A stretch of 64,000 bases of DNA from Pelagirhabdus alkalitolerans (GTDB lineage: Bacteria; Bacillota; Bacilli; Bacillales; Amphibacillaceae), in contig NZ_FMYI01000001.1 in the NCBI RefSeq assembly GCF_900096905.1, positions 124,001 to 188,000 on the forward strand. The letters run 5' to 3'. Below, in pieces: positions 7,320-15,810 of this stretch. Both the position numbers and the translations under genes were made by a program. The notes beneath the pieces were generated by a model. That model did no database searches. It saw only the letters and a program-made list of their open reading frames with translations, and was not told the DNA's origin. Position 1 is the stretch's first letter; each line of letters opens with the position of its first letter.

Positions 7320-9176
7320 ATGAAACGATTGAGTCTACTTTTTGGTTTTGTCATGCTTATTTCATCGATTCTTTTTATTATTAACCTCGCACCACCAAAG
7401 GTCGAACATGATGCTGTTACGATCTATGATATCAATCATAACGTATTGACAGACGTCTATCCAGATGGCTATAGACAAACAGTTCCACTTGAGAAAATCC
7501 ACCCGACATTAGTCGATGCTGTCTATTTAATAGAAGATCAACATTTTTACACCCATCACGGGTTTGATTTCGGGCGGATCGCTCGTGCCTTTTTAACCAA
7601 CTTAAAAGCTCGTGAGTTGAAAGAAGGCGCGAGCACGATCACACAACAACTTGCCCGTCACCTCTATTTAAGTCATGACAGAACATGGGGAAGAAAATTG
7701 CAAGAAGCCCTGCACGCTTACCGGATCGAACGTCACTTTGAAAAAGAGGACATACTCGAAGGTTATTTGAACACAATTTATTACGGACATGGCATTTACG
7801 GTGTTGAGGCGGCGAGTCAGTTCTATTTCGGAAAAACAACAACAGAGCTTAACTTAGCCGAAATCGCTATGCTCGTCATGATCCCGAAAAGACCAAACAG
7901 TTATTCACCCATCCACAACCTACCCTTAGCCAAGCAAGAACAAGCACGGGTGTTAACACGACTCACAGACCACGGGCTGATCAACGAACAAGATGCATAC
8001 TTAGCTAAGCGTGAAGCGATCACTGTTTATGGTGAGCACCCTGAAGACGATTCGATCGGTTATGTAAAAAATGCTGTGATGCGTGAAGTTAAAACCGTTT
8101 TAAACAAACCATTAAAAAAAGGTGCGATTCATACTACAATCGATTTAACAGAACAACGTGCATTAAAAGAGGCAGCTTTTTCACATCGTGGCAATTTAGA
8201 GGTTGGAGCAATTATGGCGCATCCATCAACAGGTGCTATCTCAGCACTTATTGGAGGGTCGTCCTATCACACAACACCCTTTAACCGCGCTTATGATGCC
8301 TATCGAATGACCGGGTCTGCCTTTAAACCGTTCGTTTACTATACAGCTCTTGAACACGGCTATCACCCAGCTTCTAGACTCAAAATCGCACCGACCGTTT
8401 TTCAAACGATTGATGGTGGAGATTATGCGCCCCGTAATCATCATGATCAGTATCCACTTGATTTTGTCACAATGCAGCAAGCACTTGCCGTCAGTGATAA
8501 TATTTACCCTGTAAAGTTAAGTGAGCATTTACCTGAAGATTCCGTTTCAAATACAGCGCGTTCTGTTGGCGTAACGACATCTTTAGAAGAAGGCCCCACC
8601 TTAGCTCTAGGGACATCAGCGCTTTCCGTTCTTGATTTAACAACAGCCTATAGTCATTTTGCAAACGGTGGTCACCATGTCGAGCTTTACACGATACAGA
8701 ATGTAACCAGTGCAGATGGGGATTTACTGTATACACGACCCGATTTTGATCGTGCTCAAGTGTTGGATCCTATCAATACGTTTATTATGAACCAAATGAT
8801 GACAGGGATGTTTGATGAGAATTTATCTGATTATTTACCCGTGACAGGTGCAGGAATTCAAGATACGCTCACGCATCATTATGCTGGAAAAAGTGGATCG
8901 ACCACATACGACCGGTGGATGGTTGGCTATAGTCCGAACCGCATTCTATCTGTTTGGTGCGGAGATGATGATCATAAACCGATCGAGTCCGACCAAGTCG
9001 CTCAATTGATTTGGCGGGACGCAATTGAATCTGTTCACACATCTAGACCGCACCAAGCATTCGAAGCACCTCCTGAGGTTAAAGCTGTCTATATTGATTT
9101 AAAAACCGGACAGATTGCAAAAAAAGATGCAGACACTGCCCGGCTCATGTATTTTCATCGTGACCATTTTAGGTAA
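7320..9176 (+). CDS. pbpG: Class A penicillin-binding protein (PbpG/PBP2d type)
   Basis: Bifunctional peptidoglycan synthase of 618 residues: a cytoplasmic N-terminus, a signal-anchor helix (LLFGFVMLISSILFIINL), a GT51 transglycosylase domain and a transpeptidase domain. Transglycosylase motifs are EDQHFYTHHGFDFGR (catalytic Glu at E72) and EGASTITQQLAR. Transpeptidase motifs are S333-AF-K336, SDN, and KSGS in place of the usual KTGT. The ATG at 7320 has GAGGTG 7 nt upstream; an in-frame ATG at 7305 overlaps the RBS and is rejected. Next to ywhD and ywiB/argS this matches B. subtilis pbpG, a forespore gene. Its 3' end overlaps convergent ywhD by 8 bp. Confidence 0.92.
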   Translation: MKRLSLLFGFVMLISSILFIINLAPPKVEHDAVTIYDINHNVLTDVYPDGYRQTVPLEKIHPTLVDAVYLIEDQHFYTHHGFDFGRIARAFLTNLKARELKEGASTITQQLARHLYLSHDRTWGRKLQEALHAYRIERHFEKEDILEGYLNTIYYGHGIYGVEAASQFYFGKTTTELNLAEIAMLVMIPKRPNSYSPIHNLPLAKQEQARVLTRLTDHGLINEQDAYLAKREAITVYGEHPEDDSIGYVKNAVMREVKTVLNKPLKKGAIHTTIDLTEQRALKEAAFSHRGNLEVGAIMAHPSTGAISALIGGSSYHTTPFNRAYDAYRMTGSAFKPFVYYTALEHGYHPASRLKIAPTVFQTIDGGDYAPRNHHDQYPLDFVTMQQALAVSDNIYPVKLSEHLPEDSVSNTARSVGVTTSLEEGPTLALGTSALSVLDLTTAYSHFANGGHHVELYTIQNVTSADGDLLYTRPDFDRAQVLDPINTFIMNQMMTGMFDENLSDYLPVTGAGIQDTLTHHYAGKSGSTTYDRWMVGYSPNRILSVWCGDDDHKPIESDQVAQLIWRDAIESVHTSRPHQAFEAPPEVKAVYIDLKTGQIAKKDADTARLMYFHRDHFR

Positions 9177-9675
9177 ATAATGTTTTTAACTCTGCTTCGC
9201 TATTGTTAAACATGTCTTCGTTGTGTGATTTCAAAAAATCACCTAACAACGTTTTTGATGTCTCATCTAAATGGTCAACACGCATCTTGCCTTTCATCGA
9301 CTTTTCCATATCCGTCACATGCTCAGGCATGGATTTAAAAGCACGTTTATTAGGGCGGTCGATCAGTAAGCGACTTGCGCAGACACCATGATAATAGGGG
9401 CCATTTTCATTCGCTTCAACGGTCACCCAAGCAATCCAATACGTCAGGCCATTCGGCACCTCGTCTTCGTCTTTTATAAATTTAACGCGACGTTCGATTT
9501 CACTTCTTGCATGCATCGCACCCATATCGACAAAGGCGCGTTTCTCATTAGGATCAATGATGACAGGTGATATATTTTCTAAACTAATCGATCCTACACC
9601 ATAACCACCGTGACCATCCGTCGCATCGTCTTTCATAATCGTAAACTGTTGTGATTTATTTTGTTCATTCATCAT
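9169..9675 (-). CDS. ywhD: YwhD family protein
   Basis: 168 residues, soluble, of the conserved Bacillaceae YwhD family; biochemical function unknown to me. Recognised by its N-terminal FTIMKDDATDGHGGYGVG, the segment FVDMGAMHARSEIE, and by position between pbpG and ywhB. The RBS AAGGAG precedes ATG-ATG at 9675; either ATG may be used. The stop lies inside the last codons of convergent pbpG, so no terminator separates the two. Confidence 0.85.
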   Translation of the reverse strand: MMNEQNKSQQFTIMKDDATDGHGGYGVGSISLENISPVIIDPNEKRAFVDMGAMHARSEIERRVKFIKDEDEVPNGLTYWIAWVTVEANENGPYYHGVCASRLLIDRPNKRAFKSMPEHVTDMEKSMKGKMRVDHLDETSKTLLGDFLKSHNEDMFNNSEAELKTLFT

Positions 9676-9767
9676 TTATTCAACTCCTTAACAGACATAT
9701 TGTAGCATAGGTCAAGCTTTACTTTCACTTATCGGCATTATACACTGTCAAAAAAGGAGGAATCAAG

Positions 9768-9953
9768 ATGCCCTACGTAACAGTAAAAATGCTTGAAGGT
9801 CGTACTGACGAACAAAAGAAAGAACTTGTCGACAGAGTCACTGAAGCTGTCGTTGATACAACAGGCGCCAGTCGCGAGAAGGTCGTTGTTTTCTTAGAAG
9901 ATATGAAAAAATCAGAGTACGCTGTTGGTGGCACGCGTTTAAGCGACCAATAG
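9768..9953 (+). CDS. ywhB: 4-oxalocrotonate tautomerase family enzyme YwhB
   Basis: 61-residue tautomerase. After Met removal the N-terminal Pro is the catalytic base (MPYVTVKMLEGR), and the family arginine is R11 of the mature protein. The C-terminal half VVVFLEDMKKSEYAVGG closely matches B. subtilis YwhB. Such proteins form hexamers and show promiscuous keto-enol tautomerase activity; the physiological substrate in Bacillus is unclear. A strong AAAGGAGG precedes the ATG. Confidence 0.93.
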   Translation: MPYVTVKMLEGRTDEQKKELVDRVTEAVVDTTGASREKVVVFLEDMKKSEYAVGGTRLSDQ

Positions 9954-9964
9954 GTGCACCAATG

Positions 9965-10016
9965 AAAGACCATCTACCCTTCCCTGTTTTAATGACAGAA
10001 AAGATAGATGGTCTTT
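9965..10016. terminator. Convergent terminator between ywhB and ywfO
   Basis: 12-nt perfect arms (9965-9976 and 10005-10016, core AGACCATCTA) separated by a 28-nt loop between convergent genes. The large loop and weak T-runs make this less certain than others in the window. Confidence 0.5.
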
Positions 10017-10019
10017 AGT

Positions 10020-11324
10020 TTAGATGTTAGGCTTCATACCTAATAATTGTTTAATGCGTGTTTTCTGGTCATCATTAGGCAATTGTTTGATAATATCTGC
10101 AGGGAAGTACAATTTATGGTCAGTTCGTTTTTTCCCTGAGATCGATTCAACAATTTCAGAAGCGCCGGACAACTCTTGTAAGGACTGATCAGACTTGAGT
10201 AAGTAGATCGGCACACGCATACTTTCTTCTCCAGGACGGTAAAAGTCATAGGGCAAGTCAGTTGATGAATCGACGATTAAGTAATAGTCAGTGTTTATGC
10301 CTACCGCTTCAAATAACGCCTTTAATTCTTCAAAAGCATTTGGATCTTCTTCTGAGTCAAAATCAACATACTTGAATAATCGACGGTTCGTAAAACGAGC
10401 ACACAAATCAGACAAAATTGGATCATCTTCGTCTATCCACATTTGGAAATAATACATCACAATCGTTTCATCTAAATTAATGTAGTCATTAAGTGAGACA
10501 TCTTCTTTAAAGAAGGACAAGAAATGAGTCGGCTCTTGTTTAAATTGATACCCTTCGTGATTCAATTGTTTCGCCCGATGTAAAATGCGTGACAAAATAA
10601 CTTCTGCACTTCGGCTAACGGGGTGAAAATAGACTTGCCAGTACATTTGGTAACGACTCATAATATAGTCTTCAACCGCATGCATGCCGGATGCTTTTAC
10701 AACGACTTGTTCATTTAGCGGGCGCATCACCCTCAAAATGCGTTCCATATCAAAATGACCATAGGTGACACCGGTAAAGTATGCGTCACGCTGTAAGTAA
10801 TCCATTCGATCAGCATCAATTTGGCTTGAAATAAGGCTCACCACTAACTTATCGTGATACGTCTGATTGATGACATCTGCGACTTGTTGAGGGAATTCAT
10901 CCGATACGCGTGACAGGACAGCATTAATTTCGGTATCACCTAGAATCATTTGTTTGGTGAACTCTTCGTGATTTAAATTAAATACTTTTTCAAATGAGTG
11001 AGAGTACGGACCATGTCCTAAATCGTGCAAGAGTGCTGCTGTTAATGACAATAAACGCTCTTCATGGTTCCAATTCGGTTGATCTTTGAAATTGGTTAAA
11101 ATACGCCTAACAATTTCATAGACGCCTAATGAGTGATTAAACCTGCTATGTTCAGCTCCGTGAAAGGTCAAAAAAGACGTACCGAGCTGTTTAATTCGTC
11201 TTAAGCGTTGAAACTCTCGTGTGCCTATCAGATCCCAAATAACGCGATCACGGACGTGTATGTATCTGTGAACAGGATCTTTAAACACCTTTTCTTCAAA
11301 CAGGACTTCATCACGATACGCCAT
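10020..11324 (-). CDS. ywfO: HD-domain phosphohydrolase YwfO
   Basis: 434-residue metal-dependent HD-domain hydrolase of the dGTPase/SAMHD1-like superfamily. The metal-binding pattern is visible as RFNHSLGV, then LLHDLGHGPYSH (HD doublet), then a downstream Asp in QIDADRMDYLQRD. B. subtilis YwfO occupies the same pta-side locus. The start MAYRDEV at 11324 is chosen because AAGGGGC lies 8 nt upstream and because relatives begin there; the frame is open nine codons further up. The nucleotide substrate is not evident. Confidence 0.88.
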   Translation of the reverse strand: MAYRDEVLFEEKVFKDPVHRYIHVRDRVIWDLIGTREFQRLRRIKQLGTSFLTFHGAEHSRFNHSLGVYEIVRRILTNFKDQPNWNHEERLLSLTAALLHDLGHGPYSHSFEKVFNLNHEEFTKQMILGDTEINAVLSRVSDEFPQQVADVINQTYHDKLVVSLISSQIDADRMDYLQRDAYFTGVTYGHFDMERILRVMRPLNEQVVVKASGMHAVEDYIMSRYQMYWQVYFHPVSRSAEVILSRILHRAKQLNHEGYQFKQEPTHFLSFFKEDVSLNDYINLDETIVMYYFQMWIDEDDPILSDLCARFTNRRLFKYVDFDSEEDPNAFEELKALFEAVGINTDYYLIVDSSTDLPYDFYRPGEESMRVPIYLLKSDQSLQELSGASEIVESISGKKRTDHKLYFPADIIKQLPNDDQKTRIKQLLGMKPNI

Positions 11325-11423
11325 TCTTACTTGCCCCTTTCTCATGCACATGTTTTATGATAGATAATTCTATTCATTCATTATATAATAGTTAAGGTTA
11401 ATCTGAAAGAGGAGTTGCTTACG

Positions 11424-12263
11424 ATGACAGACACAAACAAAATCTTCAATCAACAATCAATCCGTTTTATCGATCATACATATAAGCAAAATAAACCGTG
11501 GGAATCATTTGCCATTGATGATGCATTAGCAGAAGAGATACGCTCAAATCAACAGGCAACGATTCGTATTTGGTCTCATGAGAAGACTGTTGTGCTCGGC
11601 ATTGCCGATACACGTCTTCCCTATTTAGAAGAAGGGCTTAACCTCATTAAAGATGCGCAATATATCAGTGTCGTCCGTAATTCTGGCGGTCTTGCGGTTG
11701 TTAATGACGCAGGTGTTTTAAATATCTCCATTTTATTACCTGATGAGAAAGATTTGACGATTGATCAAGGGTATGAACAAATGGTTCAGTTAATCAAAGA
11801 CGTATTTAAACCGTGGACAAACGAAATCGAAGCTTATGAAGTTGTCGGTTCCTACTGCCCAGGTGATTACGATTTAAGTATCCATGGTAAAAAGTTTGCT
11901 GGGATTTCTCAAAGACGCGTCAAAGGCGGTATTGCTGTTCAAATTTATTTATCAATCGAAGGCGATCAAATGACGCGTTCAGATTTAGTAAAGCGATTTT
12001 ATCAAACAGCTTTAAAAAATGAACAAACCCGCTTCACCTATCCAACAATACAACCGGAAACGATGGCATCACTTGATACGTTATTAAATACATCATTAAC
12101 AGTTAAAGAAGTGATCGACCGTTTAAAAGAGCTCTTGCAATCAGAAAGTGACGTAAACGAAGACGAAACATTAACAGAAAATGAGCGTGTAATTTATCAA
12201 AAGCGTCGAGAGCAAATGATTAAACGAAACGAAAAAGCACTCGGTCAATTTTTTGAGAGCTGA
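11424..12263 (+). CDS. lipL: Octanoyl-[GcvH]:protein N-octanoyltransferase LipL
   Basis: Amidotransferase of lipoic-acid assembly that moves octanoyl groups from GcvH to E2 subunits of 2-oxoacid dehydrogenases. 279 residues of the BPL/LplA fold. The acyl-thioester cysteine lies in GSYCPGDYDLSI (about C145), followed by the substrate lysine segment GKKFAGISQRRVKGG. The locus beside ywfO and pta equals B. subtilis ywfL (lipL). The ATG at 11424 has GAAAGAGGAG 9 nt upstream; the TTG at 11415 overlaps that RBS. Confidence 0.92.
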   Translation: MTDTNKIFNQQSIRFIDHTYKQNKPWESFAIDDALAEEIRSNQQATIRIWSHEKTVVLGIADTRLPYLEEGLNLIKDAQYISVVRNSGGLAVVNDAGVLNISILLPDEKDLTIDQGYEQMVQLIKDVFKPWTNEIEAYEVVGSYCPGDYDLSIHGKKFAGISQRRVKGGIAVQIYLSIEGDQMTRSDLVKRFYQTALKNEQTRFTYPTIQPETMASLDTLLNTSLTVKEVIDRLKELLQSESDVNEDETLTENERVIYQKRREQMIKRNEKALGQFFES

Positions 12264-12365
12264 ATTGTGAAACACACGAACGATTCGTTTCACTCCTTGC
12301 TCCAGGTCGTGTGATCAGTGGTTCGCTAGTCATGCACGCGACTTCAGCTAACTTTAGAACCACTA
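12264..12365. repeat. Degenerate copy of the window's ~100-bp structured repeat
   Basis: Stretches such as CGTGTGATC, then TCGCT, then GCACG and TCAGCTAACTT occur in the same order as in the better copy at 33148-33262. The rest has diverged, so it is listed as a relic with low confidence. Confidence 0.4.
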
Positions 12366-12410
12366 AAAAAGCATGATCCAAAGTGATATTCACTTAGGAT
12401 CATGCTTTTT
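12366..12410. terminator. Bidirectional terminator between lipL and pta
   Basis: Long hairpin: arms 12366-12379 and 12397-12410 (AAAAAGCATGATCC and complement) plus an inner AAGTGA/TCACTT stem with a 3-nt loop. It has A- and T-runs at both ends and lies between convergent genes. Confidence 0.88.
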
Positions 12411-12414
12411 ATAT

Positions 12415-13389
12415 TTAGTCTAATGCTTGAGCTGCTGTAATGATGGCTAATTTATAAACATCATCTTCATTACAACCACGTGATAAGTCATTAACGGGGC
12501 GATTAAGTCCTTGTAAGATCGGCCCGACTGCATCAAAGTTACCTAGACGCTGAGCAATCTTATAGCCAATGTTTCCCGCTTCAAGTCCTGGGAACACAAA
12601 TGTATTTGCATTTCCTTGAATGTCAGCGTTCGGTGCTTTTTTCTCCGCTACACTTGGCACAAATGCCGCATCAAATTGGAATTCACCATCAAGTGTAATA
12701 TCTGGGTTCATTTCTTTAGCAATTTGAACAGCGTTCGCTACTTTTTCTGTCTCTTCTGAAGCTGCTGATCCTTTTGTTGAGAAGCTTAACATCGCAACGC
12801 GTGGATCAATATTGAATAATTTCGCCGTCTCAGCAGAAGCAAGTGCAATTTCAGCTAAATCTTGAGCGTCTGGTGAGATGTTAATCGCACAATCGGCAAA
12901 TACATACTTCTCTTCTTCACGCACCATAATGAAGACACCTGACGTTTTCTTAATACCTGGCTTCGTTTTAATAATTTGTAGTGCAGGTCGAACCGTATCC
13001 GCTGTTGAGTGGGCTGCACCACTCACAAGACCGTCTGCTTTATTCATATAAACAAGCATGGTTCCGAAATAGTTCTCATCTAATAAAATCTCACGTGCTT
13101 TTTCTTCAGTTGCTTTTCCTTTTCTACGTTCAACAAAACTTTCCACCATTGCATCAAACTCATCATAATCATGTGGGTTCAATACATCGACTTGATCTAG
13201 AGACACCCCTAAATCCGCTGCTTTCTGTTCTAATTCATCTCTCTTTCCAACTAATACAGGTTGAACATATCCGTCTTTTGCCAACTCACTTGTCGCTTTT
13301 AAGATACGTTCGTCTGATCCTTCTGGAAATACAATGCGCTTAGTGTTGCCTGATAATCGATCCTTTAATGTATCAAATAAATTACTCAT
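12415..13389 (-). CDS. pta: Phosphate acetyltransferase
   Basis: Interconverts acetyl-CoA and acetyl phosphate; with acetate kinase it forms the overflow-acetate pathway. 324 residues, the short Pta class typical of Bacillus, with family signatures VSGAAHSTADTVRPALQ and the C-terminal GPILQGLNRPVNDLSRG. The ATG at 13389 (MSNLFDTL) has GGAGGG 8 nt upstream. A promoter lies upstream with a weak cre-like element abutting its -35, reminiscent of CcpA-activated pta in B. subtilis. It shares a bidirectional terminator with lipL. Confidence 0.95.
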   Translation of the reverse strand: MSNLFDTLKDRLSGNTKRIVFPEGSDERILKATSELAKDGYVQPVLVGKRDELEQKAADLGVSLDQVDVLNPHDYDEFDAMVESFVERRKGKATEEKAREILLDENYFGTMLVYMNKADGLVSGAAHSTADTVRPALQIIKTKPGIKKTSGVFIMVREEEKYVFADCAINISPDAQDLAEIALASAETAKLFNIDPRVAMLSFSTKGSAASEETEKVANAVQIAKEMNPDITLDGEFQFDAAFVPSVAEKKAPNADIQGNANTFVFPGLEAGNIGYKIAQRLGNFDAVGPILQGLNRPVNDLSRGCNEDDVYKLAIITAAQALD

Positions 13390-13416
13390 ATCTGTACCCT
13401 CCAAATTCTATTCTGT

Positions 13417-13458
13417 ACTATATAATACTCGTTTTTCTGTTCAATGAAAAGAGTTACA
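13417..13458 (-). promoter_or_regulatory. pta promoter with adjacent weak cre-like element
   Basis: Minus-strand TTGAAC (13439-13444) and TATAGT (13417-13422), spacer 16 nt. Directly upstream the plus strand reads TGAAAAGAGTTACA (13445-13458). It has cre-like arms, but the central CG is replaced by GA, so CcpA binding is doubtful. Confidence 0.45.
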
Positions 13459-13535
13459 CGTCATTTTTCACAAATCTTTAAGAATTTAATCCATCTTCCA
13501 CACAGTTTAATCTTCCCGAATTGAACATTTAGAAA

Positions 13536-13563
13536 CATAAATGAAAACCATCAAGCATAAATA
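13536..13563 (+). promoter_or_regulatory. Possible SigE promoter of cwlJ-gerQ
   Basis: CATAAATA (13556-13563) resembles the SigE -10, and CATAAAT (13536-13542) supplies an ATA-containing -35, 13 nt apart, upstream of a gene known to be SigE-dependent in B. subtilis. The match is weak. Confidence 0.35.
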
Positions 13564-13601
13564 TAGCTGTAGACTGACGCTAAATGAAATGAGGTGATTA
13601 A

Positions 13602-14021
13602 ATGGCCGTTGTTGCACACAACACGAATGATGTTCAATTATTAGCTAGGCTAATGCGAGCTGAAGCAGAAGGAGATGGCAACCTTGCCATGTTGATGGTG
13701 GGGAATGTCGGGATCAACCGGGTGATCGAGGATTGTTTAGATTTTACAGACATCCGTACCATTCGAGAAATGGTATACCAATCTCCAGGTGGATTTGAAG
13801 CGACACAAAAAGGCTATTTTTATCAACGCGCAAGGGAGCGAGAGAAAGTATTAGCGAGACGTGTCATTAATGGTGAACGATTCCATCCCGCCACGAGGTC
13901 GCTTTGGTTTTTCATGCCTGGTGGTCCTTGCCCGAGTCAATGGTTCGGTCAGTGGAACACAGGTCGCTATAAATCACATTGTTTCTATGCCCCACTTGCT
14001 GGTGAATGTCCAAGATTATAA
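13602..14021 (+). CDS. cwlJ: Spore cortex-lytic hydrolase CwlJ
   Basis: Cell-wall hydrolase made in the mother cell, placed in the spore coat, and active on cortex peptidoglycan during germination. 139 residues of the SleB/CwlJ hydrolase fold with no signal peptide, as is normal for CwlJ. The catalytic Glu lies in ARLMRAEAEGDG, followed by GNVGINRV, YFYQRAR and the C-terminal SHCFYAP. GAGGTGA precedes the ATG. gerQ follows 23 nt downstream; GerQ is required to localise CwlJ, so the pair is a functional unit. Confidence 0.95.
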   Translation: MAVVAHNTNDVQLLARLMRAEAEGDGNLAMLMVGNVGINRVIEDCLDFTDIRTIREMVYQSPGGFEATQKGYFYQRAREREKVLARRVINGERFHPATRSLWFFMPGGPCPSQWFGQWNTGRYKSHCFYAPLAGECPRL

Positions 14022-14044
14022 AGACTTAAAAAGGAGTGTTTGTT

Positions 14045-14509
14045 ATGAGTGAAAACGAAAATGAACAACGCTATCAGCCTAATCAAAATCAAATGCCACC
14101 CATGCCTCATCATCAACCGATGATGCCACATCAAATGCAACATAGTCCGATGCCTTATTATCCTCAAGCAATGCATATGCAGCAAGATCCAATGCAACAG
14201 ATGCAACAAATGCAGCAAATGCAACCTATGCCCGATCACGATCAAATGTTACCGATTGAAGAATCGTATATAGAAAATATTTTGCGCCTCAACCGAGGTA
14301 AAGTTGCGACGGTTTATATGACATTTGATAGCAACGAAGAGTGGAATGCCAAAGTATTTAAAGGGATTGTTGAAGAAGCCGGACGTGATCATATTATTTT
14401 AAGTGATCCTGAAAACAATAAACATTACTTACTTCTATCCATTTACTTAGACTATATTACTTTTGATGATGAAATTGAATATGACTATCCTTTTAATAAT
14501 CAATTTTAA
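14045..14509 (+). CDS. gerQ: Spore coat protein GerQ
   Basis: Inner-coat protein needed for CwlJ localisation and cross-linked by transglutaminase in B. subtilis. 154 residues. The N-terminal ~65 are low-complexity Met/Gln/Pro/His with a short QQMQQMQ-type repeat, offering many glutamines. The conserved C-terminal domain contains LPIEESYIENILRLNRGK, then EAGRDHIILSDP and LLLSIYLDYITF. The ATG at 14045 is preceded by AAGGAGTG; an in-frame GTG at 14036 falls inside the RBS. It follows cwlJ as an operon. Confidence 0.95.
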   Translation: MSENENEQRYQPNQNQMPPMPHHQPMMPHQMQHSPMPYYPQAMHMQQDPMQQMQQMQQMQPMPDHDQMLPIEESYIENILRLNRGKVATVYMTFDSNEEWNAKVFKGIVEEAGRDHIILSDPENNKHYLLLSIYLDYITFDDEIEYDYPFNNQF

Positions 14510-14524
14510 ATAGTTACAAATTAA

Positions 14525-14564
14525 AAACTCCTTGTCTCGACTTTAAAAATCGAGCAAGGAGTTT
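14525..14564. terminator. Bidirectional terminator between gerQ and ywdI
   Basis: Arms AAACTCCTTG (14525-14534) and CAAGGAGTTT (14555-14564), extended by an inner CTCGA/TCGAG with one bulged base. The ywdI stop lies in the loop. Confidence 0.8.
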
Positions 14565-14833
14565 GGTTGTTCATACGTATGTTCAGCTTTTTCTTGATCG
14601 GCTGAACTTTTTGGGTCGTGATCACCGATCATTTTACGCAATTCTAATTCATCAATCGTCGACGTATTCACACTCGGTGACTCTTGTGGTTTAGTTGTAC
14701 TTTCTTCAAGGACTAAATCACATAATGCTGAGAGCGCTCGAATATGCTCTTTTGTTGCTTGTGTATCTTTAGCTGATTTCGCTTGACTTAATGCTTCTTC
14801 CATTTTTTGAATAATGCGATCTTGATTAATCAT
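14543..14833 (-). CDS. ywdI: YwdI family protein (DUF5327)
   Basis: 96-residue soluble protein. The helical N-terminus contains QDRIIQKMEEALSQAKSA and KEHIRALSALCDLVLE, typical of the YwdI family; the C-terminal half is acidic and probably disordered. In B. subtilis ywdI also lies close to gerQ (ywdL). The function is unknown. GAGGAGGGA serves as RBS. Confidence 0.82.
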   Translation of the reverse strand: MINQDRIIQKMEEALSQAKSAKDTQATKEHIRALSALCDLVLEESTTKPQESPSVNTSTIDELELRKMIGDHDPKSSADQEKAEHTYEQPNSLLDF

Positions 14834-14920
14834 TGAACATCCCTCCTCTTCTTATTATAACGTGATGACTTGATTCATGTATAGCAGAACGTATACTAGA
14901 AGTAAAGGAGGCAACTGACT

Positions 14921-15778
14921 ATGGAACAAGCCATCAAACGAGCAATTGAAAAAATCGATCATCAATTATCCATTCAATCGATTAAATCCGTATCTGGAGG
15001 CGACATCAATCAAAGTTTCAAGGTGGATACTAATGCGGCTAGCTTTTTTGTTAAAGCCAATCAAAATGTAACAAGTGATTTCTTTCGTTTTGAAAAACTC
15101 GGTTTAGACCGTTTAAAAGAGACGGAAACCGTTCATATTCCAACCATCTATACGATTGAAAATGATCCGCATTTAATGGTGATGGAATGGATCGATTCAA
15201 CTTCTTCGTCTCCTGAAGCTTCAAGCCAGTTAGGTCGTGAGCTTGCGCAGTTACACATGCAAAAACAATCTGCATTCGGTCTCGATCGGGACGGTTATAT
15301 GGGAACACTCACGCAACCAAATCAACTTACGGACTCCTGGGTGGATTACTACCGAGATCACAGGCTCAAACATCAACTAAATGTCGGACTTAAACGTGGG
15401 ACGATGACAAAAAAGAGACAAAAACAACTCACACAATTGATGGAGAATCTTGACCACTTCGTGCCTGATCTTACGCACGCATCACTTTTACACGGTGACC
15501 TTTGGGGTGGTAATTGGTTAACGAGCAAGAACCAAACGCCTTTTCTAATTGATCCTTCAATTGTTTATGGTGACCGTCACTTTGAACTTGCTTTTACAGA
15601 ATTATTCGGTGGTTTTGGTAATGGCTTTTATGATGCTTATCACGATACGTTTCCAATTGCTGATTACTATGAAGATATTAAACCGCTTTATCAACTCTTT
15701 CATTTGCTCGTTCATCTGAATCTTTTTGGCGATATGTACGCAGCACCTGTCGACCGCATCCTAACAAAATACACTTAA
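14921..15778 (+). CDS. Fructosamine kinase family protein
   Basis: 285 residues of the fructosamine-3-kinase/aminoglycoside-phosphotransferase fold. ATP-binding N-lobe features are SGGDINQSFKV and FFVKAN; the catalytic loop is LLHGDLWGGNW, followed by FLIDPSIVYGDRHFELA with the metal-binding Asp. The family phosphorylates protein-bound or free ketoamines (ribulosamines in many bacteria), leading to deglycation; the exact substrate here is unknown. AAAGGAGG lies upstream. It converges on the acyltransferase gene with a shared terminator. Confidence 0.88.
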   Translation: MEQAIKRAIEKIDHQLSIQSIKSVSGGDINQSFKVDTNAASFFVKANQNVTSDFFRFEKLGLDRLKETETVHIPTIYTIENDPHLMVMEWIDSTSSSPEASSQLGRELAQLHMQKQSAFGLDRDGYMGTLTQPNQLTDSWVDYYRDHRLKHQLNVGLKRGTMTKKRQKQLTQLMENLDHFVPDLTHASLLHGDLWGGNWLTSKNQTPFLIDPSIVYGDRHFELAFTELFGGFGNGFYDAYHDTFPIADYYEDIKPLYQLFHLLVHLNLFGDMYAAPVDRILTKYT

Positions 15779-15785
15779 CATAAAT

Positions 15786-15810
15786 CAAACCGAGCCTTAA
15801 GCTCGGTTTG
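15786..15810. terminator. Bidirectional terminator after the fructosamine-kinase gene
   Basis: Perfect 10-nt arms CAAACCGAGC/GCTCGGTTTG with a 5-nt loop; the acyltransferase stop lies in it. It has the same CCGAGC core as the argS terminator. Confidence 0.8.

Noticed and set aside
13985..14245. Minus-strand His/Leu-rich frame opposite gerQ
   Set aside because: Antisense shadow of the Met/Gln/His low-complexity segment of GerQ, and it overlaps the cwlJ-gerQ operon.
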